From positions 10,601,351 through 10,665,350 of the forward strand of contig NC_079877.1 in the NCBI RefSeq assembly GCF_029227915.1: 64,000 nucleotides of DNA, in the 5' to 3' direction. This DNA comes from Hydractinia symbiolongicarpus. Taxonomy: Eukaryota > Cnidaria > Hydrozoa > Anthoathecata > Hydractiniidae. The translations under genes were made by a program, and so were the position numbers. Numbering within the stretch: the stretch's first letter is position 1; each line of letters starts with the position of its first letter. Below are positions 24,927-37,800 of this stretch, one piece after another. The notes under the pieces were generated by a model that saw nothing but the letters and a program-made list of their open reading frames with translations, did no database searches and was not told where the DNA came from.

Positions 24927-25839
24927 TTTTTTTAAAACGTAGCCGAGTTGGCTGCCTAAGCGAATTGTGTTTTTTTATGCTCGCGTAATCAATCCCTATT
25001 GTTATGAAAGTTATTTTGTAAGCTTGCCGCGCACCGAGATGATTTTTTTAACATGAACACAAGTTAAAAAAACAAACCAACAAATAACCACGCTTGGTTT
25101 GCCGAGTCAGTTCCGACTTCGTATAAACAGTCCCTTATCCCGCATGTTGGATGTGGATTCCATGAAGTGTGATAGCAAGCTGTGGCAAGTTTCAAAAAAT
25201 TTTGGAACAAGGTCGTTTGAGCCTAGCGTGAATATCTTAACTACCACCACGTATTGAAATCTGTTACTTGAAATTGAGCATTGCTTTTTTATCTCGAATT
25301 ATAACGATAAAAAACCCGGATGTGTCTCGGAACTAGCCTTAATTCTAAAAACGTCAAATAATGACAATGTTTTTTTTTTAGGTTTTTGATTGGTCGTTAA
25401 AAGGCTTGTCGCAACTGATATAGATTAAATGCTAAAGTCGTTTATACGTAAAATCAAATTATTAGGGATATGTCTTAAAAACAAACAGCTTTCCGTTAAA
25501 TCTCAAAAACAACTTTTTGCAACTTAAGCAACCGCAGAGATTCCAGCGAAAAAAGTCCAAATCTGTATGATTCGCAGAAAAAAATTCCTGCGAAATACAA
25601 TCTTTTTTACACTAAAAAAAACAAGCTCATTAGCTGAAATTAGCACAGTCGTAGACAACACTGCAGCCGAGTCTAAATGGCGCATTCCTTAAAAAAACGT
25701 CAGGGTGATCTGTGGCTATGTTGAATGCAGAAAAAGATCTGATTAAATAAATATTTATTAACAATTTAAATAAATTAAAGAAACAATTTAAAATATATAC
25801 AATTATATTAAAAAATAACACAAAAAGAAAAAACTTGCT

Positions 25840-28800
25840 TTAATCTTCTTCACTAGGCTCTGGAAGAGGTTTGGTGTAGCCATCTTTTCCGTTTAGCCAG
25901 TATGTTTTAATGATTCCTAAACCTTTCACTTCCACTTCGTGTCTGTACTCGCATTTGTAACCACCCAATCTTGACAAGATGGTGTAGGTTTGTTGACTAA
26001 TGTGGACACGCAAGGCTAAATGTAAAGAAAGGGAAGGTATTACTAACTCACTCTTTTCGAGAATTCTTATTCCTCCTCAACCGTTAAAATTTCTCAAGAC
26101 ATCGCATTAGAAAAACATCTTACGTTTTCCACCAGATTCCATCTTGGAAGCCACGTTTACACTGTCACCAAATAAACAATAACGAGGCATCTTCAATCCC
26201 ACAACTCCAGCCACCACATTACCTGTCAATTAAAAAGAAAAAAAATGTTTACTAATTATAATTATTTCTTCTGAACATGGACCAGTATAGAATTACTTTA
26301 GTGTTCGAAGCACTCTATCTATGTGGGTATCGTGTCCACCATGTAGACTTGACCACATACCTCGCAATTACGAAGCGAACTCTTACCAACAAGCGCCCTG
26401 AAACCCGGCTAGTTCCGTTTAAATACAGCGAAAAGCAATAAATATTTACCAGTATGAACGCCTGCTCGCAGTCTTAACTTGGTGTCTTTCATATGTGCGA
26501 TTTCAAAGTCTCCAATAGCGCTCATCAGATCCAAAGCTGTCGTACAAATTTCTCCTGCATGCTTATCTCCGTTTCTTGTTGGTAAACCAGACACAATCAT
26601 GTCTAATAAATAAAGAGTAAAACCCAATATTGCTAAGTTGGGTGCAAAAAATGGTTTCAAAAAAAAAAATAAAAAAATGGACAACGCAAATCCGTATACG
26701 TCATATAAATTGATACGGCCTTTTTACTCCGATTGCAGTTCTAGGTCTTGAATTTCCTTTCTTCATTTATTAAAAAGAGTAGTATAGCAGTAACGCCTTC
26801 GGCTTGTGGTCGTTTCAGATTCGAATCCTCGCTCAGCAAACTTCAAGTGTAGTTTTGTCAGTCAACTTAGAGCTATAAACCTCTACTGGTAATGTAACAA
26901 CAGTGGGAAGGGAGTAAAAGCCAACCGTTAGGATGGAGTACCTAGGGCCGGTATAGAAGTCATGTTGCGTTTGTTGCTTTCCCGTTTAATCAAAAATATA
27001 AACAATACTTGAAGTGCAGAAATTTATGCGAGCAACTTTTGCACAATTCTTGAATTTTAGCTAGATTTACACATCACAAAATTCAGGATTCTTTAATTCG
27101 CGTTTTGTCAAGAACAGCCTATACGTAATGAGATTCAATCCTTTAAACTTTTAAGGCAAAAAACAGATGTCCCTAAAAGGTTTCTTACAAGAAAAAGTTT
27201 ACTTACAAGCATCACCAATCGTTTCAACCTTATAAACATCATAGTTAGCAGCGATGGAATCAAACGAAGTGTACATATCATTCAATAATGCAACCACTTG
27301 TAATGGCGTGCTGGCTTTGGCAATTGATGTAAATCCAACGATGTCACTGATAACAAAATGAGTTATAATAACTCATCAACTTGGAAAAAACTCAGGGGGT
27401 CGCCTGTCTTTAATATATCGCATTTCGAGTTTCCGCAACAGACAGACAAACAAACAAACAGACAACGGCTATTATTATAGAGACCGGTAATCAATGCGTT
27501 ATGTGTAAATTACAGACCAGAATATACAAACCCTTTGCCTAATAGAACAAATCTACCCTTCTCGTTTCGAAGTTCTTCGATTTAGTATCTTCTGATTTAA
27601 ATGTTTTACCTGGAAAGAATTGATCTACCTGAAATAAATTGTAACTGATTCGAAGTTTTCAGGAGCTACACGTCGGCCTTGTTTCAATTCTTCTGCAACA
27701 GACTTGGGAAGTAAACCTGAAATATTAGAAGAAAACGTCAGAGGACCTACGAAATTTCTTCTCAACTTCTGTTGTTGTTTTTTAATAAGATAAATTTTCG
27801 CCATCTTCCCTAAAATTTTCGATCAATCAGTCTTTTCTCACTTGTGAAAAGTTTGTGTTAAATTTTCCGAAAAAACGGACTGTCTAATAAAGTATGATAA
27901 AATAACAAACATTGTGGTAATGTTATGTTCAACTATCCATCGTGAAAAATTAACGCTAGATTAATCTAGAAAGCTTACTTAATAAAACATGAACACTTGA
28001 GACTTAAAAGCCTTAAAGCTACGAAAGACTAATAATGCACTTGTTGGCAAAGGTGGATTTCCATAGAGCAGATTTTTGCGCAAAATGTGACGGAGATTTT
28101 TGGGACGGCGATTTTATCACTTTTGTGATTTCTATTAAGTTCATATGCTATTTTGTTTTGTTCGATGTAAAGGGTGGTAAAATCATTTTATTTTCAACTG
28201 ATCTGATTGGCTATCGATGAAAAGCTCCCTCACAAAGTTGAATTTATTCAACTTTTCGAAGGAGCTTTTTTGTCTATTGCGGCGTTTGTCTATTGCGCAT
28301 GCACAAGTAAATCGTCCGGGCAATTAAATCGCAACGGTGCAAAAATGCTGCTCTTTGGAAGTTCACCTGAAGTTTCTTTAAAAAAAATGCTTCTTTAACT
28401 GCGTGCGAGATGACAAATTAACAAATGACAAACGCACTAAAAATTGACTACTAAACTGGCAATATGAAATATTTAAAGACATTCACTTTGAGTTAAAAGC
28501 GATAACACCTCACAAGTTTCAAATGACTTACGAGACACCAAGTCTTCTGTCTTCTGTTTTTCCTTCTGCAGTTGTTTTGTTCTTTTAGCGACAATGTCTT
28601 CCAAGTTGCCTGAATACTTCTCCAGCATGGTGACAAGATGGTCCATCAGTTCACCCCGCTGTGGTTCAATACGTTCAAGTTCTTTCTTTATCTCGTGCAA
28701 AGTAGGACGGTGGACAGGGTCTTCATGCCAGCTCGACTCCATCAACTAAACAGGCACACAAAACCGCGTTCTTAAAAACTCTAGTATCTGTCAACCTAAT

Positions 28801-31800
28801 ACATGGCTGACACCGCCAATGAAGACAAAAAGAACAACTTAATTTCGGCTCCTAACCAATGTTGCTGTATATTACTTCAGTTCCGTAGGAGTTTGTTATG
28901 TTAAAGTCAATCACAAGGCCACACTAAAATGCGCACACAACATGCACAAATATTAATCCAACAAATAATTTATCTTCAGAAAAGTAATTGTCGCGAAAGG
29001 AAATTTTCGCGAGTTATATTTCTCTTCATTTCTCGAATCGAGCGTTTACAAAGGTAAGTTCTTTTCTATATTTGTTTACGTATGACGGAATGAAGAAATG
29101 CGTTACTGCCGCACTTATTCCTACTTATCATTAATACACATCATTAGTTGAAGCTGTATGGAGCTATGTGTTTTAACTAAACATCATGCGTTTTTTTTCA
29201 CAAGACCATTAATGGTCACAATAGACCTTTCCCGAATTTCCTAATTATGTCAAACTCAATTAAAGAGGTTAATACTAAAAATGATTCTCATCCCTAATAG
29301 GTAGAACAAAACACCTAATTTCGTAGATATATCTGTTCGTTAAATGCCACAATCGCGACCTGAAACTTACGGTCAAAATATTTATTTTCTTTAAATCTAA
29401 ATAAAATCCATCTAGAATATTATATTGCTTTAAAAACTTCAGTTTAGTCAGGATAATTTATTCTATCTGTATATCCTTATTTAAAAAGCATAGAGCCTAA
29501 AATTTAGAATGACGTCATAATTATTCATGAAATTCGGGAAATGTGTGTTATGAAATAAAATATAAAAGGAGAAAACAAAGGTATTGCTGCTTTTCTTGCA
29601 TGGTTAAAAATAGAGGGCTTGATAGAAACGTTAGTGAAGTACCTTCTTTAAAGCCTTTCTTTTCTCGTACTTGCTAGGCCATTCTTTATCCTTGATACAA
29701 GGCCGCACCCATCCTCCTTGTTCGACATTCAACTTAGCAATGTAGTCGTTCCATACCTAAAACAAATTTTTCCAGTCGTATGAGAGATTACTTAACATCG
29801 AGAAATCATGTTCACATGATGGTGCACACAAACAAAAAAACGGACCCCATACCCTGATAATGGATTCCTCTTTGCTTCCACAAATCAAAGCCACAATTTC
29901 TTCTTTCTCAAGCATGACGTCAGCAAAGGGAAAATCTCTTGTGCACATCTCGCTTATAATCAAACCCAAACTAAAAGGTAAAACAAGAAGATAATAAGAA
30001 GAGACAAAAAAAACATTAAAAAAAACATTAAAAACAACAACAACTGATCAATTATGTACAGCTAAACTGTTTTTAATACGTGGAGAGCCGCGGGTCTGTG
30101 GTAATAAAAAGGTCTCCCTCCACAAGAAATGAATAAAACATCGTATTGTACCAAAACTTGGCACTCTAAAGGACAAAGGGATACAAATTTGGATGACGTC
30201 ATTTAGTTCAAGACGTATTTTTGAACCTGAAAAAAGGCCAAAAAGGGTCGAACAAATTTATTTTAAAAAAATAATTTAATAAATGTTAATCAACGACTCT
30301 CCATGTCAACACACGTGACTTCATAAGAAAAACTATTTCACTATTCTGAAACTAACTAAAAATGAAAAAAATCACCAAAATTTTAACCCCCGAAACTATA
30401 TGCTTTAGTAGTTGTTACAAAAAATGTGACCCTCCCTCTGGGACTAATAGGGTTAACAAAACAAAACATTTTTTAAACTCCTAACACAATGTTGCTATAC
30501 ACACCTGTATATATCTCCTTCAACAGTACCGCGTCCCACGTGATCAATGTGGTATACACCAGTTCTTAAAATTTCAGGAGCCGTCCATAATAGTGAGCTA
30601 AAACGTAAGGTGATGATAAACAGACACCATTGCTTGGTTTGTTTAAATAACAACATGGGTCAAAAAAAAATGTATTTTTGTTTATATCTCTTTTTTTCTT
30701 GTCAATAAAAATGTAAATATATAGTACCCATAGTTCGCTTTGGTAGGATCAATGTCTTTGTTTGAATGAGGGTCGAAAACACCAACATCGGTCTGGCCTG
30801 ATTTGAGTTCATGTAAGCCAAATCCTGGAAGACGAAGAAAGAAGAACGTGAAGAAAATATAAAGCATAACAAATAAGCAAATAAAATACCACCGATAAAA
30901 TATAGTGAAACAAGGTGACAAATTTCGAAATTTGATGCCAGAAGGATGCCCACGCGGTTTAAACTGTTGTTCACTTATCAATGTTCACAGTGGACTAAGG
31001 AATCCATGTTATTTGGTTACATCCAAACTCTAAAATGTGCTAATTGTTGCTGACGCTAGCATGGTCATTGTTCAAAATTTTGACGACAATTTTTTTGTGC
31101 AGCCCAGACGTGTTAAAAAAGTAAACCCTGCTTACCTAACCTACGCATCTAAAAATTAGCACTTCTGAAAGAAAATTAATCAACTTAGGGTATATTATAA
31201 AAGAATAGACATCCAAAGAAACAAAGATATAAACAAATTAGAACAAATTTACCAGTAAGTTTCACTGTCCATCTGTTATCAATCAAGCAGTTCGTTGATT
31301 TCAATCGACCATGGGATTTAATTTCACTTTTATGAAGATAATCTAAACCAGCGCAGACACCCTAAACAGAACAAAGATCGTATTTCTTTCTATTAAAAAA
31401 CAACCACAGTGTAAACAAAGAACGGTATCATTATTCTTATCGCCTCTCAATAAGCAACGTGGCATAGAACTGAAAGAGGTAATTTCTCTTTATAACAACA
31501 ACTGTGCCACTGTAAATAAGATCTCTTCATCAGACAGAAAAGTACCAATATACCTTCAGTATGGCAAATCTGAAATTCCAAGGCAATTTGATGTCTTCAT
31601 TTGTCAGAATGTCATCGAGACTCCCCTAGAGTAGTAGATAAGTTTATAAAAATACACTAATGCCATATCACTTCATTGATATGGTTAAATTTAAACAAGT
31701 TATTGCAAACCCTTTATAACAATCATTTCCTTTCTAAATTAAAAGTAGCTACGCATTAAGAGGTTATATAGGCTACATGTGAAGCGAAAAGTACTCAAAC

Positions 31801-34800
31801 TGGTTCACGGTAGATTTCCAAGGACTGTTAATATTAGCGCTTTTTTTCTTTTTGAGCAAGGTGAAACACATTTCAGGTGTCATTTCACTTCGGTCAAATT
31901 AACTGGAGTGAAATTTTAAAACTGGTGCAAAATTTCTATGTCAACACTTTATGATAAAATGTGGTTTTTAATTAGTGTATATGTTTAAAAATCACAAACA
32001 AAAGAATTGACTCATTATGGAACAACTTTCAAACAGTCTACTGCAGTGTGGAATATCACTTCGTCTCAATTTCATTTCCGTCTTATGTAAACGACCTCTT
32101 ATTTCCTGTGTACAATAATAAAATCATACTTTGGGTTGCAGTTCTGTTAAAATACAAATATTGGGTGCGTCCACACAACATCCAACAAACATTGCAATGT
32201 TGATGTGTCTCATGTCTCTCATTTTCTTCACTTCAAGTCGAATTGAATCAGTCACATTTAGAGAATCTTTAGTTAATTTCTAAAAGCAACAAAAAAAAAG
32301 AATGGATTACTGTTACAACTTTAAATCATTTAAATTGGAAGCTGGATTATGTCTCTTACTTAAAACAGCCAACATGCACCCTGTTAGCATTTATTTTGTG
32401 AAATAAAGGCAAGCAATAATAAAATAATTCTCAAGATTTGTCCAAATTGCTAGCTTGCACTTTATTTATTTACACTTCAAGACTTTTAATTTCTGCGTAT
32501 AAGTTTAACAACTCAGAACTATAATTACCTGGTAATGTACGTCCATTCCTTCCCATGAGCCTGTGTTAATTTGCTTCCTGGAAAAAGGAATACACTTAAC
32601 TTGAATATTTTTTTGCCAAAATCAGAAACTTTAATATTTGCAAGACAATAAAGTGGACTTACGAAGGAGAAAGTTTTTAAAACAGTATTTTCGAAATGAT
32701 CAATAAGTTCGAAATTATGTTTATGTAGTATCAGGCACCATTAGGCTGAGTATCGACCCTACCTTTCACGATTTGTGTTATTCATTGACATAGCAGACAA
32801 GAACATGCTACTTCGCCCAGTAGCTTCATCATGTCGTTTCAAATCATTCCAGTTGACCATCCAATCATTATTGTACAATGCAGCCTTTAGTTTCGCTCTA
32901 AAAACACAAATGGCGAATATAATAATTTTAACACATTTATTAACGTTGGAAAACGAAACCTTATCCAGGAATCAAACATGGATTAGACAGGCTATACAGA
33001 GGATAGTCTTAAATGACTTTAAAATTATAATAGTAGGCTTAAAAAAGATATACTTGTTGTACCTGTTAATAAAATATTTCACTAAAAAGTACAACCCAAC
33101 AACCAGCACTATGAAACCAGTCATAGTAGGAAGAATCAAAGCCACCAAGGAGATGTCACAGTTTCCACCGATATAACCAGAGTCACATGTGGTACATGTC
33201 CCATCACCAGCCAATCCTACATATAACCACCAACTTTAAACTACTTATAAATCACGGTATTATGTTAGTGAAGGTTAGATAATGGACTTGTTACCAACGC
33301 AAAAATGCATGCTTTCATTCTTAGGTAAAAATCTCAATGATACTTTAGGAAACACTAAAATCCCGTATTATGGGAAATTTTAACAAGATTTTAGAAGGAA
33401 AAAAAGAGTTACCAATAATTAAGCCTTTCCTTTTTAATATCAGAGAGGCTTGCAGCAATTATGAAATATAATTCACCAGTTCTGTTGCAAGGTAAACACA
33501 TGCTCAAGTTGTTGTGACATATAAAACACAATAACAAAAAGATACTATTTAGATAATTTAGGAAAAACCAACATTTTGGGTCCAATTTTAGGAGGGTCTC
33601 CATTTTTTAAGAGGTGAGCGCACACTAATATTTTAGGAGAATTTTGACCACATTTAGAAAACGTACAGCAACAAAAAATCAAGCCCTCCTAATATACATA
33701 CTAGTTTATTAATTTTTTAAACGGGAAAATGACCTACTTCTAAAAAATGCATGTCCTGGGTTAAAAATTGTTTAATAGATTTTAGAAGGAATTAATATTT
33801 TGGTCCAAATTTTGAGTCTAGCGAGATGTTAGGAAAGTCCATATTTATCAGTTATTTGAGAGCGCGGTGGGTGTGACCACTCTGGTATATGATTTATTGT
33901 AAGTGACACCTCTGACGCTGTAGCTGGTATCTCAACATATTGAAAAAGGAAACCAAACTTCCACATAACAATACAGCATAATTTGACAGAATGAAAAGCC
34001 ACAATTTGACAAACATTTAGTTGCATTTAACCTACAAACCATGCGTTAAACACACATTCAACTTCACTACAAATGTTTGTTCACCAACTCACCTCCATTA
34101 CATTCTCCGTTAACACAAGTACACGTGCCAGCACAGCCTGGACCAAATCGGTTAGTGTTGCAAACACATGTTTCTGGTGATATACATTGACCACCTGATG
34201 TGCAACTAAAAAAGGTTTAACGAACAAAAGATATAATGGGTGGAGGAGGTATTCTTTGCGACTTTATATTTTTACATTACATGTTTATTTAGCAAAGGTT
34301 TCTTTGCAACTTCAGTGCAACTTCAGTGCAGTGGCAAAACTAATGTATGACACAGTGGCCAAACTATAAAGTTTCATATTTTTAGGGTTTGGTGTTTATA
34401 GGGATTTTAAAGGGTTTGGTGTATATATATAATCTATAAAATGTTAAAAAAAGGTACCGCGAAACATTGATATGATAGTATCACGTTGCGAAGGCAATTT
34501 AAAGAGGTATTTTAAATGCACAAAGGTTAATGCAATTACTATACAATCGCAATATATTATTTGCACAACATGTAAATCGTCACCCCACACAGGGGTGCTT
34601 AAAACAAGGCTTTAAAATAAGGTAGTCCAGCCAATCTCCCTGACTTTTACATAACATTATTCCTAAACTTTTCCGTGACTTTTAAAAAATTTAATAACTT
34701 CCTTGACTTTCTGAGTCAGTTTTAAATTTCCGTAACCTTTCCAGCTTTTTCTGGCTTTCCAGGTCGTTTGTAACCCTGCAATAACATACCTTGAACATAT

Positions 34801-37800
34801 AGCACTTGAACAATCGACACCACTCCATCCATCCAAGCAAGTACAGTTATCTGGTCTATAAAATATCACAATGTATCATTAGATTTTTATATAACCCTCT
34901 CGACAAAAATTAAACTTTAAAAAAAACTTTTCTTCTTAAAAAACTTTAAAATTTATGCACTATGCAGACAATCTTAATCTTAGTCCTATTACCAAACGCT
35001 TAACATGCACAAAATCCTTCAATGACCCATTCAGATATTCAAAAATAAAAAATGCAGACATGATATTTAGGACCATTCAAAAAAGTTGCTTCAGATTTTT
35101 TTAAAGTTGACATGTTTTTCGAAGTGACAGTAGTAGAAGGTGCATCCAAAATAACTACAAAAGCTTTATCATATCACTTTGTCATATAACATTTTTAAGT
35201 TAAAGTAAAAAGGAAGTAAAGTAAAAAATAAAATGCGGAAGGTCCTGGGTTTAACCCCCAGCCGAGTCATGCCAGAGACTATAAAAGTGTGAATCTATCG
35301 TTTCTGCTTAGCGCTAAGCATGAGAATAGGTTTGATATCTCAGGGGGTTGTCTAGTTGAGCAATTCTGTGCTTACACGACTTTCAGAACTGAAATGGGAG
35401 GTTTAAATGCACTAAAACCCGCTTGGCAGGACCTTCATTAATAGCAGTACCAATAGGAACTGAAGTGGCTATCCTGGGTAAATAATTTCAATGATAACAG
35501 TTAAAAAAGCAGAACATAAACGCAACAAACAAAAAAAAGAAAATGTGTTTTTATACAACATGAAGTGTGGCATGTGGCTAAAAATTCCACTTAATTGCAA
35601 AACGTATTGTAATTATTTACAGGTTGCAAGAAGGTAACAATCAAGGTACTTACGCAACACAAACACCCTTTTGACATCCAGCACTACAGACAGCCATCTC
35701 ACATTGTGGACCAGACCAGACCTCTAAGCCAGTAGTTGGTGAAACTGAGCACCTGTTTTTTAAAACAGAAATTTTTTATTTAAGAAAGTTCCCAAATTTT
35801 TAGCCTCCGAAACAACTATACTCACTGGCAAGTATCTTGCTTAACACAAACACCGTTCTCAAAAATGTGAATGTTTCCCAGGTCCAGAATGTTACCGCCA
35901 CATCCATCTGAGCAATAATATGAAGCAGGGACCAGTTCTGTTTTTGTTTCCATCTCATCTGCAATAGGAACGGGTGCAGCATAGTAATCCCAGTTTAATG
36001 TTGTCTGTCGTTGATCTTCGTACTGGAACCAGCCTTTATAAGCCTTAAAACTGTAACATAAAAACATCATTATATGCAAAAAAAATTCCAACAATAAAGT
36101 TCAATAAAATCAGAATAATATTAACTTCCGGAAGGGAAAAAACAACTCACGTTCTCACATTCTTGTATTTGTCTGGTAGTTCGATGTAACCAGTTAAAAC
36201 ACCAAAATCGTTGTAATCATAAGCAATGGTTCTAGCTTCTTTACCACCATCAGTTTTGCGTTCAATGATTGTCGTTGTTTGCATGTCGCTCACCATATAA
36301 ATTGTGTTTGTCGACACGGACTAATAAAGAAATTCTGATTACATCAGGTTTAATTTTACTTTTTCATTAATGTTGGTTACATTTTAGCGAGGTGTAACAA
36401 TTTCAACTTGGATTCATATTTAGTCAGATTCATATTCTAGTTAAGCATTTTTACCACTGGTTTGGAACACAATAAAAACATAATGGAAGGCTTTGTCAAA
36501 AATTAGGGCAAACAAACAATGACACCTTGTTTATTAGAAAAATTTGCATTCTTCAGAACTTTCAGAACAAAATGTTGTCTGGCAGAGAGCCCCAAGACAC
36601 AAGTACTAAAGAATATATGTCAATATCAAAGTTTAAAAGTGGAGTGTTAATTTAGCACAAGATCTCCAACTAAAAAGTAAGTGCATCATATTACTTTTAA
36701 TAAACACCAAACATTCTTAATAAAACCCCACGTACCCCCAAAACAATTTTTTCAATACTGCTTAAAGACTTGTTTGTTAATAGTAAATATATTTGATTGT
36801 TTTTAGAAACAAGCACTCATTCTTTTAAGCACTTCCTCTTTTAAGCACTTCCTTAAACATTTGAAATAAATGATACTATGTGTCAAAGTTCTTATGACCT
36901 ATATTTCAGAAAATGTTTCTTCATCAACTTCTGTGTCTTCATAACCTTCTCAAAGCAAACCTTACAATTCCTCTTACTTATAGAAATCAAAAGAAATAAA
37001 ACTATATAACATACAAATTACAAGATACATACAATGACAGTTTCCCAACTCCATGGTTCAATAAAACCCTCCTCAATGTCAACGCCAACTTCAAGAGCAT
37101 GTTTTTGAAGATTGGGCCACATAATGCCAGTTCTCACTAAAATAATGGACTACAGTCATTTACCTGAACAGTTATACCAATATAACTGTTCAAAACCACT
37201 TTGTTTATGACCTTATATAGCTGTAAGAATGGAGCAGGTTCTGAGAGTTTAAGATATTAGTTTTTAAAAATCTTTAACTATAAAATATAATATAAAAACT
37301 ATAAAATAAAATCCAAAATTTTGGACACTGGATAAATTTAACCCTATTCGGTCTGGGGTTTTTCGAACATACTATGACCGGGAGGGGGGGATTCCGCCCC
37401 CCCCCTCAATAACTTTTCATAGGATTGTTCAAATTGAATCAAACTTGGCACACTTATAGTACGTCATAAAAGGAACAAAATGGCGGCAATAAATATTTGC
37501 TTACGTCAGCACATTTTCTGTGACGTCATCAGAAGCTTGAAAATTGTTAAAAATGCCACTATCTGCTTAAAATATAATTACTTTTAGTTCTAGAGGGAAT
37601 TTTTACATTCTGTTTGAAGTTTCTGAAAGCTAAATAAAATTTTTTTAACATATCTTCCGGTTTTTACATGGATCGAATAAAAAATTGCCAAAAAGTGCCC
37701 GAAAATCCGTTTTTTTCCGATTTTCGGGTAAAATCCGACAAAATCGAGAAATCGGATTAATCATGTGTCAAAATTATTCAAAATGATTCTTCTTGATGAA

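Larger units (their letters stand above)
24273..25839. other. intergenic between RSF1 and the guanylate cyclase (convergent 3' ends)
   Basis: No coding region can be supported; the short frames here resemble nothing. An AATAAA at 24594-24599, 322 bp past the RSF1 stop, is a reasonable poly(A) signal. For the minus-strand cyclase gene, a candidate AATAAA lies at 25754-25759. A fold-back repeat lies at 24838-24926. Confidence 0.5.
25840..27716 (-). other. guanylate cyclase catalytic domain exons
   Basis: Five exons. The metal-binding Asp residues are seen in [11 protein letters not shown] and [16 protein letters not shown]. The guanine-selecting Glu (KVETIGD) and Cys ([10 protein letters not shown]) are both present, so GTP rather than ATP is expected as substrate. 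In the transition-state motif VNVASKMES the Asn is kept but the usual Arg (SRMES) is Lys, encoded AAG at about 26145. The C-terminus is [12 protein letters not shown]. The dimerisation linker (residues ~1190-1230, [14 protein letters not shown]) precedes it. Confidence 0.92.

Noticed and set aside
24773-24988. 71-codon frame downstream of RSF1
   Set aside because: It contains a fold-back repeat and no recognisable protein.
26779-26840. tRNA gene around GATTCGAATCC
   Set aside because: The B box is perfect but no acceptor stem closes, and the sequence continues into the family B SINE tail.
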